Of a DNA stretch of 64,000 bases, positions 1-12,200 are shown piece by piece. This stretch comes from Lutraria lutraria (taxonomy: Eukaryota > Mollusca > Bivalvia > Venerida > Mactridae). The stretch covers positions 8,739,603 to 8,803,602 of the forward strand of contig OZ026840.1 in assembly GCA_964023205.1 (NCBI GenBank), in the 5' to 3' direction. The notes beneath the pieces were generated by a model. It was given only the letters and a program-made list of their open reading frames with translations. It did not search any database and had not been told where the DNA came from. The position numbers and the translations under genes were made by a program. The first letter of the stretch is position 1, and each line of letters starts with the position of its first letter.

Positions 1-215
1 GAAATTCGTTGATTACATGCGGCGAAAACGAACTGACAATTTAAGTTTATTTCTCGCTTAAAAATCCACAGCGGTTGTCATTTTTTAATAAAGATTGTCT
101 GTCGCTTTACTTGAAGATGGAGTTCAAAACGGCTTTCGGTATTTTGTACCGGAAATGTTTATCTAGGAAAGAATGACTCATAATTTTGGTATTTGTTTTC
201 GTTTTTTATCTTCTA
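1..215 (+). repeat. Dispersed repeat family, copy 1 (cut by window edge)
   Basis: This stretch resembles 11341-11690 on the same strand and 43690-43930 on the opposite strand. Shared landmarks, in order, are a GAAATTCGTTGATT-like start, AATCCACA, TTTAATAAAGATT, a TTCAAAGCGG-like block, TTTTGTA-CGGAAATGTT, and CAGAATTTTGAT-TTTGTTTTC. The copies are clearly diverged. No coding potential or terminal repeats are visible, so the element type is unknown; a non-autonomous DNA element or SINE-like sequence are both possible. Confidence 0.55.
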
Positions 216-236
216 ACTTACTTAATTCTCCTTCAC

Positions 237-548
237 TCATTGAAGAGCATTATGGCCGACACGATAGCTATCCATTTGATACAGTCTATGTTTAAGTTCA
301 AGTTCAAGAAAGTTTAATGGTATAAACATGAATACATGTTTGTCGCCATTTACAATAACATGGCTAAAGCCTTTGCCTCGCCCTAGGATGTCTTGATGTT
401 GCGCAGCTCTTTGTCCAATGTCCTTCTCCATGTCGTAGTAGGTCGTCCGCGCTTTCTTGTGCCCTGTTGATTCCATTTCAGGGCCTGTCGAGCTATATTT
501 AGCTATAAACCTCCGCCGGTTTGTTTTTGCCGCGCCGGTCTTTGGCAA
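237..548 (-). pseudogene. C-terminal remnant of non-LTR retrotransposon ORF
   Basis: The minus-strand reading contains a run resembling the extreme C terminus of a molluscan/flatworm-type endonuclease-reverse transcriptase, where a WNPxGKRKRGRPxxTWRRxxExD-like block follows the RT domain; here it is decayed (MESTGHKKARTTYYDMEKDI). It lies downstream, in the element's sense, of the RT fragments at 866-2310 and is separated from them by about 300 bp of unrelated AT-rich sequence (550-865), so I read both as one element broken by an insertion or rearrangement. Confidence 0.5.
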
Positions 549-865
549 ATACAGCCCTCACTTTTACGCGCTTTAAAAATAGTAAAACAAAAACATTATT
601 AAATTGTAGCACTTAGTAATTTATTTAAAAATTGTAAGTCCTATGTTTCTATCTTTACTAGATTTCTTGAAACATGCAAAGAACAACTGCCTTTGCCATG
701 GCATGCCTTTTAATATCTAAAGAAACACTATGCAAGTGTGTTAAGGTATCATATTAATTAAATAATTGATCAATAAAATATGAAAATTTGCAAGGCCATG
801 GTAAAAGTTTCAAAACTGCCATGGCAAATTAGTCATTAAGTAAAATTACCATTGCAAATAATAAT

Positions 866-2310
866 CTACCTCCATTTCGTAATGGAGTCAGTGATGGGGG
901 ACTGGCCTGTTCTTTGCCGAAGGTCTAGGTTGGATATTTTATCTGGCCATCCAATGTCGAGGATCTTTCTCAGGCAGTTGTTGATGAAGACTTGTACTTT
1001 GTGGTTAAGACCTTTAGTACGTCCCCGGGTTTCTGCTCCGTAGAGAAGAACTGTCTTCACGTTGGACTTAAACACTTTGAGCTTGGTGTTTTGGCGAATG
1101 TTTCTGTTGTACCAGACAGTGTTTAATGTCAAAAATGCCTGGCGGGCCGATTCAAGGGTGAATGTCTCTATGCCTCGCGTCTTGCCCACAATGCTGCCCA
1201 GGTGGATAAAAGTGTCTACATCTTCAATGTCTTGGTCATCTAGTCGGATGGGAGCTTCCTGTAATGACTTGACACGAAGGCATTTGGTCCTCTTGATGTT
1301 GAACTCGAGTCATGTCTGTCTGGCTACCTCTTGAAGACGCATCGTATTTGTTGCATATGTTGTTGGGTATGGGACAGTAGTGCAAAACCGTCTGCAAAAT
1401 CAAGATCAAGATCTTCCAGTTATCCAGTTAGGGTCCATTGCAGCCTTCTTGGTCTATCTATTGTGATCCCCAATACCCGGTCTATTACAATGATGAGAGT
1501 AGACAGCCTTGTCGGACGCCAGTGTTGACTTTGAAAGGCTCAGAAAGGTCGATGTCATGGATGAAACGACATGTGTTGTTGCTGTTGCATAATGTTGACA
1601 ATCTTTTCAGGGATGCCATAATGTAGTGTCTCAGGATGCTCTATATGACACTGCAGTCCACCATGTCGAATAATTTTTAAAGTCAATGAAGTTGGCATAA
1701 CGAGGTGACGGCCATTCAAGTAATTGTTCTGTAATGATGTGTAGTGTAGTATTCTGGTTAGAGCATGCTCTTCCTGGTCTGAAATCTGCCTGTTTATCTC
1801 TGAGCAGCTTGGTGTCTACTGTCACCTTGATCCTCTCCAATATGAGTTGGGTATGAGTCTTGTTTGGTACGGTTAGTAACCGTATGCCTCGCCGATCGGA
1901 ACAGTCACCAGGATCGCCCTAATTTGGTAGTTTGACAATGTGGCCTATCCCCCTTTCCTCAGACACTTCTTCATCATCCCGTACCTGTTTAAGGAGGCCG
2001 ACAAGTATTTTTTCGTGGCCTCTAGTGAAGCCTTCCCTCTAGTGAAGCCTTCAGTGCTCCTGGAGGGATTCTATCTGGTCCTAGGGCTTTCCCATTCTTG
2101 ATTTTGTCGATGAACTTTCTTACTTCCTCTTTTGTGATGGACCCTGTGTTGACTTCTAGGTCTTGTCCCTCCTCGATAGTGGGTGGGCCTGTAACAGGTG
2201 TGTCATTTAGTAATTCTTCGAAATGTTCACTCCACCTGTTCACTCCATCATGTACAAACTGAGAATGGTAAGTGCTCATGTCAGAAATGTTACGATTTGT
2301 AAGAAAAAAC
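866..2310 (-). pseudogene. Degenerate non-LTR retrotransposon reverse transcriptase
   Basis: Three minus-strand reading fragments fall in the order of one RT protein: an N-terminal RWSEHFEELL...ITKEEVRKFIDKIKNGKALGPD block (about 2022-2300), the LLRDKQADFRPGRACSNQ block of the finger/palm region (about 1640-1840), and the post-RT block with LKVFKSNVKTVLLYGAET and CLRKILDIGWPD (866-1189). Stops and frameshifts separate them, and no intact YADD catalytic box is readable. The arrangement fits the common endonuclease-RT family of molluscs and flatworms (RTE-like by memory, clade not certain). The 5' side stops exactly where the CCGACAT element starts at 2311. Non-functional. Confidence 0.8.
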
Positions 2311-5300
2311 TTCCCAGCCAGTATCACTTCGTCGGCCCGACATCAAGCCGATATTGTCATCAATGTTGGCCCTACATCGGCATCTTGATCGTTCCGACAT
2401 CGACCCGCCTCGAATTTGCAACGCGGCTCGATGTCGGCCCAATAGGATTTTACCGACATTTATCCGATGTTCTGCCGATATTCCAGGAATCGCTTTAATG
2501 ATCCCTAAAATACTGGTATAGACCTACTGCGAACAGAAGCGAGTAAGATAAATATTGTATAAACTCATACTTGTTCATACGTGGATCATAGTCTGCTGTC
2601 ATGTGAGGAAACAATCAAACTAGTGCAACGCCGCTAGTTTCTTATACTTCCTGTTTGTGTGCGCGCGTTACTTTATTTCGGGGAATTAGTTAAATGTACA
2701 ATCTGTCAGCACAGGAATTCCTGTTGCTAATTACTATTCAACAGTAGTTACTACAAGTCCAAAACTTCAATAATCCACTTTATTTTCTTAACGGAATGAT
2801 AACAATAATAACGTCAATGTGTACAACAATCCAAATATGAAACACACTAAAATGTGATGGCGAAATCGCACTAACTGGTCTGTGGACATTCACCTTACAG
2901 CTAAGACAAATTTCAAGTATCTTCTATCATATACATTTTTTGACCAGTCCACCCAAGCGGGCTAGTCATGCATACAAAAATGGGTGTGATATAAATTAAA
3001 ACGACCAATTAAAATACATGTACATAAATTCTGAAACTAGAAGAAAGGGTATTTTTGAAGACAGAAAGATTAAATGATATACTTTTAAAACAAACGCAAC
3101 ATTTAAGCCGCATTAAACTAATTATCACCTTCTTTGTTTGGTCAGTTGTACAAAAGTAGTTGCTATAGAAACAAAATGTTCAAGCCACATACACAGATAG
3201 AAAATAGGATTAAACTAAGGCGAATGACGATAAAGCTAGAATGCAGTATATAAGATTATCAAGTGTTCTAGACAAACAAATAATTGAACATATTAATGTA
3301 TAAAACGCGATTTGACTATTAAACATTTAAATTAAAACATTATAAATACAAGAACAAAGAGACATAAAAATACAAAATAAACCCAGCATAACACAAGCCC
3401 GAGTGAACTGAGTTTGGTTACAAAGCTACTACAAGTTATTTCATATATTTGTTAATTTCTTTCATGAAGATAGCAAAATAAATAGAGTATTTTCTATATT
3501 TATTTAATCAACATCATGGTGATCATGTACATCATTATGGGACTGGGCTCCAGATTAGTATTCCAAATCCAGACACTCCTTCCATGAAATAGAAATAATT
3601 TCAAAGTAAAATTTAAGGTTTAATACTAAGGATTGATTTATATTGCTCTCTTTCTTTAAAAAAAACAACAAGTGCTTAATTGTTAAATTATGGGGCAAAA
3701 TATAACAGTAGAAAAATGATATACATGAGTCTTAATGTAGCTCTTGAAAGTTCATAGGGTATGAACACTGGAATAGAGTCCCAGACCCATTATGATAAAA
3801 ACTATATTCAAATTCTAGCTATGTTTCCACTATCTAATGTATTTCATGTTATGACAATTCAGCTAAAATGAAACCCAAATACATGAAGAATGAAAAATAC
3901 AATAAGAAATCAATATATAGCTTAGATTTTCATTACTCTGCGAATCCTATGTTTAAAATATGAATGTGGTCAGTGATATTGTACTATTTGGCACTTCTAA
4001 ATTTAATTATTCACACAATTAATTATACTTATACATAAACAAATACAAAATTACTAATGCTAACAAATTAAAAAAATACACTGTATATATCTTCCAAAAG
4101 TCTTAACCAAAAACTATAAAAAAACACTATAAAAGTTCATTTTGGTCATAACCATTGTATATTCCGACACACTCTTGGGACTAACTACAAAATACATATG
4201 TTTGCCATGCTGTGTCTTTGCTATCCTTCCCTGATAGTTGACCTGTAAAATATAAAATCAAATTCAAAAACAACATATTCATTGTATTTCAAACATGTAC
4301 CTTATAACAATCTATGGTATCTGTCATACTAAAAAATTAACAACATTAACAGAACAATGACATGATTTATACTTGTATACTCCTATTAGAGTCTATAGGT
4401 AGATCTTATTTCCATCAATATATATTATTTCAAAATATTATTTATAATTAGAACTTTTTAGAATAATTATTTATGCATTCATTATTTATACAGAATAAAT
4501 TAATATGAGCTGTTGAAAGTTCTATGTCTAATTGATATAAATTTACCATACAAGCCCCACATACCTGTCATTTAATAAAAGTTGTAATTCCTTGAATCCT
4601 CTAAGTGCATAATTTTCTCCAATCAATTATGTTTAATATATTATTTAGCAACTTAGTGCACTTTCTGTACTTTCAAAACCAATTCTGCTTCATCTTTTTT
4701 ATACTGTAGTTGTAAAAATCTGCTGGTCTGGAGCTAAAACAAGAGACAAATGGAAATAAGAGTAATTTTACACAAAGATTTACAAATAATTTTGCATTTA
4801 ATTATTACACTGAGTACATACTGGTCATTGATCTTTGGTGTAAATAAACCATTATGGCAAAACAATGAAATCAAATGAATAACATAAAATTCCTTGAATG
4901 TACATATTCTGCATAAACATGAAATTAGTAACATGAGCAATTTTCTTTTGTTATAGACAGTCGCGAAAACATATGACAATAAAGCAACAAGCTAAAATAA
5001 GTTCCCAAGATAATTACTTTACTGTCAATATCCACCCGTTGTTGTTGATGTATGCCTTTTAAAGTAATTTTCCAAACTCACTGACATGTTTCTTGCAACG
5101 AAAACTTGTTATTTTCATGAAATCTATCCGACCTGCTGCTGACACTAGTTCAAGAAATTCAAATATGGCGGTCAGCACTAAATAACTAATGCAGGCGGTT
5201 GACCTAGATACTTAAATCTTGTTACAAGTTATCTAAGATTTCAAAATGTAAATGAATACTTACATTATAATGCAAAATTAACGTTTTGCTTCTTCACTTC

Positions 5301-5634
5301 TTTCATTTGCCTCATTGATTATGTAAAAACAGTTAACTCATTAATGACAGAATACAGTCGTCTACATATATTGGCCCTACGTCAATCCGACATCTACTAG
5401 ACATTGAGATTTGAACGAATGTAAAGAGTCAGATTCATCGTGTTTATCATTTATATTTTACATATTCATGTCTACAGAATAGGTTAGAACTTGAATAAGT
5501 TTACACCAAGTGTAGTACACACTTTTTATAAAATACACCTACGTCGGCCCTATGTCGGATTGACGTTGGCAAATATTGTCGATATTTCGCTCTTTAGCCG
5601 CCGTCGGGCCGACATAGTGATGCTGGCTGGGTTA
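2311..5634. mobile_element. 3.3-kb TIR element with CCGACAT subterminal motifs
   Basis: The left end starts CCCAGCCAGTATCACTTCG and the right end is its inverted complement (GTGATGCTGGCTGGG). Just inside each end sit many copies of a CCGACAT / ATGTCGG motif, often as TCGGCCCGACAT or TCGGCCCTACATCGG (about 2325-2480 and 5370-5610), which look like transposase-binding repeats. TT flanks both ends, so any target duplication is very short or lost. The interior is AT-rich without a transposase, so this appears to be a non-autonomous DNA transposon; superfamily unknown. It sits inside the RT relic ending at 2310. A second copy of the right half, inverted, is at 46937-48455. Confidence 0.7.
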
Positions 5635-6109
5635 CCATAGCTAAGATACGTCTATGAATCAGGAATTATTTTTACCAAGATTCGAGCTGTTACGGCCACG
5701 TCCCGAAGTAGCAACCACTAAAATCACGGTTCTCACCACTAAACGGTCATTTAAACTGATACGTAGTTGTTAAGTACTTTAACCTCGAACTCTCTGAATG
5801 ACTCATTATGTACAAGTGAATAAGCAAAATATAGTCCACAGTTTTTAATCATTTTATACATGCATTTTAAAATATTTTATACGTTGAAATTTGTTTGGTC
5901 TTGTAACATGTTTGAATATAATTTATGTGCAATTGATGTTTGTGGCATATCTGAACAGTACTTAACGCCACAAAATGTGCTCTTTCTAGACACTTTAATT
6001 TCAGATTATAGGTTTACCGTTACTTGTGATTAAGCCTTATTACCGTCTCATCACAGACGTGTCGGTAAAGCAGGTGTAGCGCTATTATGACGTAACGTAC
6101 CTGATAAAA
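5635..6109. other. AT-rich interval, nothing supported
   Basis: No coding stretch, tandem repeat or recognisable element end was found here between the TIR element and the next RT fragment. Confidence 0.5.
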
Positions 6110-6790
6110 TGAAACGTGGTGTCATTGTTGCCATTCATAAAGGATCTAATAAACGAAAAGACAATCCTGATTATTACCGAGCAATCACTCTAACATCGGT
6201 TGCGTTTTAACTATTTGAAACAATTGAGGACATCTGCTTAATACCATTGATGTACAACAGGGTGGATTCCAAGACGGTCTATGCTGTATTATGACGTCAT
6301 TCATACTGCGCGAAGTATTTTCTTTGCTAGAGAACATAGCTCTGTCGTATACGCTTGTTTCATGGATGGTCGTAAAGCATTTGATACTGTCTGGCACAAA
6401 GGTTTGTTGTTCAAGCTACTGAAAGAGTGCCACATAGACTTCATATAATTCATTTAAGTCAATGTATTCCAATATGAAAAAGCTGTGTTAAATATCAGGG
6501 AATGTGGTCAGAATGGTTCGAAGTTCTTCAAGGGACAAGACAAGGTGGAATTAGCTCGCCAATACTATACTTGGTATATATAAATGGACTTATCAAAGAA
6601 TTACGCGAAAGTGGTCTAGGTATGTACATGTATAATATGAATATTGGATCACCAACAGTTGCTGATGACATGGTGTTAGTTTCATACTCGATGAGCGCAT
6701 TACAATCAATGATGGATATATGCAGCTCATATGCTAACCGGTGGCGGTTTTAATACAATGCCAATTAGTGTTCCATTGTAACTTTCAACA
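6110..6790 (+). pseudogene. Broken non-LTR reverse transcriptase fragment
   Basis: Plus-strand reading frames, with frameshifts, give RT landmarks in order: a GVIVAIHKGSNK...NPDYYRAITLTSV block (about 6115-6200), a FMDGRKAFDTVWHKGL block (about 6360-6400), and an open segment at 6502-6753 with LQGTRQGGISSPILYLVYINGL and VADDMVLVS, where the catalytic F/YADD appears as VADD, followed by MDICSSYANRWRF. This is the palm of a non-LTR RT, of the kind seen in molluscan elements related to those at 36105-37103 and 52690-53250. Stops between blocks make it a relic. No 5' endonuclease or 3' end was located. Confidence 0.8.
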
Positions 6791-8690
6791 GGGATAAGCA
6801 CATATCAAACAATCGCCAATTTCGTATAGCTGATACTGCTGTGACTCGAGAAAAACATCCATCGAAGTTAACCTAGAACTTTCGCTTTCGTATTCTAGGC
6901 ATTACTGTTAGTGGTGGAGAAATGTGTTAGTCATGTATTAATTTACTCCATGTAGGTAACCTAGCTGTTTTGTCACTCTTTCGCAGTTAGGTTTGCCCAT
7001 TTATTATGGAATAATTTATCTTGTGTATATGGATATATATAACACGTGTTGAATGCATATATATCCATAACTGTTTGATATAGTGTAGTAGTAAGTGTGT
7101 ACATGTTAATTACATTATAGTGACGTATGTGTTGTTTGGTTTTGTATGACTATGTGATAGGAGTCTGTTTGATTGTATATATTGGTGCACCGTGTTTTTA
7201 TCATGCGCACATTGTCTTTATACATCTATCTATGATTATGTGTTATTGCCTCAAAATGTTTCATGCATGCTAACATGGTTTAATTATGTTACTTATCGTG
7301 TTTGTGTACATTATCTGAATGCTCATATATGTATGTTATTATATTGTCTTAAAATGCTCTCCGTTACTGGAGGAAATAAAGATTATATTGAATGAAATAG
7401 GTTCGATGAATTTCAGGTTAAATAATCTTAAATCCGTAATAATAATCAATTACAGAAAACAGCAACATGAAGGCGTGACACTAAAATACTTTTATCAGTA
7501 CATCTTAAAATTAAGATTACCATTTCATTTTACTTATGATTTAGCTATGACGAAATATACGACAAAAACTTACATTGTTACTATATGTGTGTGAACATTC
7601 CCCGTCTTTTTCTAATAAATACAAGTTAGAAAACGTTATGTGCAACGTGTCGAAGTATTATGAAGGGAGACTACTGCTCATATAATGTCTCTTTTTTATT
7701 TGAGTTGTTTCCTGAACTTATTTCCCATACTTCTAGGTAAAATTGAACGTACATTGGTTAACATGTTGTGAAGAGTAAACGTTTATACAGGATATTGTAA
7801 CACGATTTTCATCAATACCGATATTTACCGATAGATTGTATTTGATAACTATCATGTTCACACAAACATAAACAAATACACTCTTAAGGTGAACAAGTTT
7901 ATTTACACAAAAACAAACTAAAAACAATATTGCATGATCATTAATGATTTGTATACAATTAATTCTTAAGTAGTCAATCAAACAAGAAAGACAATGTTAA
8001 ATGAATATGTTTGTTTAAAACGGTTTGTGTACAAGTAGATACAATGTTTTGTTCAGTTGTTCGAATTTGTTATTAGGGCATGACGACACTACGAAGTCTG
8101 TGTGTTTTTGTCAGGTACTTATTGGTTGTGTAAAATATAAAGGTTACAGACATATATTATGTTCTTAAATCCTCACTATACTAATGTTCAAACATGAATA
8201 AATATTAATATGTACAAATAAGAATGATACACTTACATAAAAAATAAAGGACAAATCACAATGTAGTTCAACAGCATGAAGATCCGTGTCATAATGAATT
8301 GGAGTGTCAACATGGCATTTCTCAAAACGTGTTGCAATCTTCAATACTTCTTCTACTTTATAAATCTAACAAAAATCTCAAATATAACCAACAGCATAAA
8401 AAGACAGAACCAAATAATTGTGCATATGTATGCTATAAAATGTTGCTTTATGGACATATTAATTATAACAATAAAACCAGAAATGGCCACGTTAAAATAT
8501 TTGTATTCTAAGTATTTTGTAATACTTAAACATATATTAGTTATTATAAAAACATAAATAAAGTTACAAACAAACATATAATACATGATTGTGAACTGTA
8601 CAGAACCATCCATATTGTAATGACAGCAAATATGATCACCATAAGCCTATTTTTGACATTATACAAATGTACACGAAACATACATAATCA
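6791..8690. other. AT-rich intergenic interval
   Basis: Only short chance ORFs are present. A small palindrome around 7026-7070 (ATGGATATATAT ... ATATATATCCAT) is the only structure noticed. Confidence 0.5.
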
Positions 8691-8692
8691 CT

Positions 8693-8698
8693 TTTATT
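8693..8698 (-). terminator. Candidate poly(A) signal of the Ig receptor gene
   Basis: A canonical AATAAA on the minus strand lies about 400 bp beyond the receptor stop codon at 9097. It is the first clear AATAAA in that direction. In an AT-rich sequence it may be a chance match. Confidence 0.35.
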
Positions 8699-9096
8699 CA
8701 GTAAAAATGGATTTTATGTAAAACATATTCAATAAATACTTATGTATGTAATATTTCCTAAAAGAACAGTTTGTACCTTAAATGTCGACATATGATTCTT
8801 GTAAATATTGGTCTACGAACTTATGCATTTCTAGCATACAATACTATGTGTTTAAAGCACCTTGTTTATATAACATAAGCATATCATTAGTGAAGTTGTG
8901 TAAATATCTGAACGGATTTTTGTTACTACATAAATATAATTTCGTATTCCAATAACGACAAAATGAAATATTAGGTTGAAAGGTATGCTCTAGTAAATAT
9001 GCGTGACCAGATAAATGTTTTTTAGTTTAATGGATTTTTGAAATATTGACAATGTTGAATTAATTGTAGTCCAGAACAATTTGGTCCAGACCGTCC

Positions 9097-9264
9097 CTAC
9101 ATTTGTTCTTCTTCGTCACTTTCCGGTAGGGGGTCTGCCGTTTTTGAGAAGTCCACTTCCGCGTATGGTGTTCGATCATCGAAACCATGAATAACGAATG
9201 CCTTTTTTCCTGGCACCTGATTGTTGAAGGCTATGTCGATATACAACATTTCCCCGGAGTTCCT
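9097..9264 (-). CDS. Receptor exon 14: LYIDI and TPYAEV motifs, stop
   Basis: Acceptor TATTTTTCTAG opens a phase-0 exon of 56 codons ending in TAG. It encodes GEMLYIDIAFNNQ, HGFDDRTPYAEVDFSKT and an acidic end (PESDEEEQM). LYIDI and TPYAEV are YxxI/YxxV motifs; the latter fits the TxYxxV immunoreceptor switch consensus. Tails with Y-A-x-[IV]-D-F-x-K-T endings occur in other invertebrate IgSF receptors (memory, not searched). Confidence 0.85.
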   Translation of the reverse strand, partial: RNSGEMLYIDIAFNNQVPGKKAFVIHGFDDRTPYAEVDFSKTADPLPESDEEEQM

Positions 9265-12200
9265 CTAGAAAAATACGAAATACCTAAAGATTGCAGATTT
9301 CACCCAGAATTGTTTGCATTTATTATTATACATATCAGCTTAGACGATCCTAGCCAGATCCTCTCAAATTAAAAAAACCCAAAAACAGAATAATGCATAA
9401 ATACTAATCTACATGCGAGGTACGATGCAGAAATTCAAACAAAAGGATTGTCTCGAAAGGATTAGTTTTCAGTGCAGGATTAAGTTTTTCTTGCATATAA
9501 AGGAATGACAAATAGCGTTAGCGTGTTTATATAACAATGTTTGACATAATTAATTTATCTGTCTTGTAATACCTCACCATAGAGACCAATGACTTAGAAT
9601 GCGAGGGCGTCAATATTTTGTGAAAGTATGCAATAAATACCATTATTAAAACAAGATTTCTTCATATAATATACTATACATGCATAAATATTTACGTCCA
9701 ATGGCGAAACGAGGAAATGAAGTCATAACGTCAGTTCACCTTAACAACTGTTTTGTATCCCTAACTGAATCTGAGAAACAGCATTATAATGTGTAACCGA
9801 AACAAAAAATACAAATCCGGTAATTTGTTTTCAACCACGAAATGAACAGTAGATGATGAATGTCGTGCAGTAACATTTAATTGTGGCCATTGCTTTCCAC
9901 AAGGAGTGGATATAATGTGTCTCCATTGCCTACATACGCTAAAAATAATACACTAATATTTTAAGATTAAATGTCATACTTTCATGTATATATATGTGAC
10001 ATATATACTTAAGGCATATGGCCCATGTTAATATAACAATATTACAAACATCAAAATACATACACATGACAATGACATTGATAAACAAGATTATGTTTTA
10101 CATAAACAAGAATTATAAATGATAAACGATGATATTTTTATAATAAGGTCCGGCAGCGTGTTTATACATATAAAGTCAGTTGTGGGATGGTGGTGATATC
10201 AAGCTACAGAAACATCCAAGCGAACGCGCAAAATTATTTTGTTTTATTGCAATAAACATTGTATCTCTTTATCGACTTCACTTTATCAGCGAGAACATCT
10301 CAAACGTGTTGTGTATTGTGTTGATACGGTATGATACTTTAAATTGACAATATTTCTTACTATAGATAGAAATCGAGCAGTGAGTCGTGACGACAGGTCG
10401 AGGATTGTTCCATTCTTTGAAATAGGGATAAGTAATACAACGACCAAGTACATTACTAAACATGACCTTACATTTGTAGGTAACTAATGACCTCTTGCAT
10501 TTCTAGGCCACTGTTGTAAGAAGCCTACGTGGTCCTGAAAACAGTGCGCCGCACTAGTTACATTATTAAACTGAATTGCATTGGTTCGTATTCTTAATAT
10601 TGCCACTATTTTTTTCAAATCATTCATTGCTCGTGATTTAGGTGCATTTATGTTAGGAAGGGTATAAACATGTATATTTTTATGCAATCAAAATCAAATT
10701 CTGTTCATATAACATTTCTAAGACTTAGTATGCAGACGATGTCCTTATGGCAGTTGTTAACTATTTCACTCAATGTTGATGTTTTTTGGTTTGGGTATGT
10801 TATAACAAGCAAATGGTTAGATTCTGACAGTGGCTTCAGTACAGATACCATATGTTATAACAGAAACATAGATGTATGTCTCTGGTAATAACGTAGCAAA
10901 TTGTTAGATTCTGACAGTGGCTTGAGTACAGATGCTATTACCGAAGGATTAATTGAAATTGAAATTACTGAAATTAATTATAATACATTGTATATGAAAT
11001 TCATTCCAAATATTGAAATAAAATTTTGCAGTAATTAAAAGCCAAAAAATCATTAAGAATGGAAAGGAAAAAGCGTTCACATGGGTTCGAACCCGTAACA
11101 TCTTGACTAAAAGGCTGCATAAGAATAAAGCATAGCGACTCGACCAATTGAGCTACGCACTTAATCTCAACGAAAACTGTTCAATAACTGATTTTATATA
11201 TTACGGAAACCACCGAAACCTTCCGAATTGCCACTCACCCTTCAGAATGGACTTAGCTGATGTTTGATCATTCACAGGTCGTTGAACCGTAAACGATTAA
11301 CGATTTTAATTGGCTATCAAACAGAAATAGATGCATCAATTAATCGAAATTCGTTGATTGCATCAGTCGATAATGATCTGACAGTTTTATTGTTAATTGC
11401 TTGCTGAATAAATCCACAACGGGTATAATAATTTAATAAAGATTACCGCTTTATTTGAATATTGATTTTAAAGCGTTTTTTTTGTGTGTGTTTTGTAGCG
11501 CAAATATTGGCCTAATAAAAATGTGCCTCAGAATTTTGATGTTTGTTTTTACGTGTTTTTTTTTTATCTCTATGACGTATTACGTAAATGTCGGTGGGGG
11601 TCTAGTCTAAAGTCAATTATCTAATGAACGAAAGACGTTATCAAAAATCTGAGGCACAGTTCCCTGCATTTACATGTTTTAGTTATTTTTAGGCTAATTG
11701 TTGTATTATATTCATAAAATTATATTAAACAGAATAGTTATTTTTGTTAAAAAATGCAAATTACGTGCGGTATTGGTTTGTTGGAGACCTACGAAATAGA
11801 ATATTTGTTTCAAATCACTTGCAATGGACTTTTTACAGTGGGGTTATTTTATTAATACGTATATAATTATGGTTTAAATTTATGAATCTTGATATGATCA
11901 GTCAGCCATGCACGTAACATTAGTATTGTTGGTGGTTAGATGTTTTCGTATTTTTCATAGTTTCATTGTTTCTATGTAGTCGTGTGTCATCATTGTACAA
12001 TGCATACTTGTAATTCATTTGGCGATGAACTATGTACTTAGGAGTTGACTTGGTTTGTGTGCTTACTAGTTTTTCGCTGTGTAGTTGTTTTGCAGTATGC
12101 TACATTGTTTTGCAGTATGCTACATTGTTTTGCAGTATGCTACATTGTTTTGCAGTATGCTACATTGTTTTGCAGTATGCTACATTGTTTTGCAGTATGC

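Noticed and set aside
4734..4979. Short ORF also present at 47589-47792
   Set aside because: Both lie in copies of the same non-coding TIR element; the differences do not favour synonymous change and there is no recognisable protein feature.
9187..9372. 61-codon plus-strand ORF
   Set aside because: It is the antisense of receptor exon 14, which has acceptor, phase and motif support.
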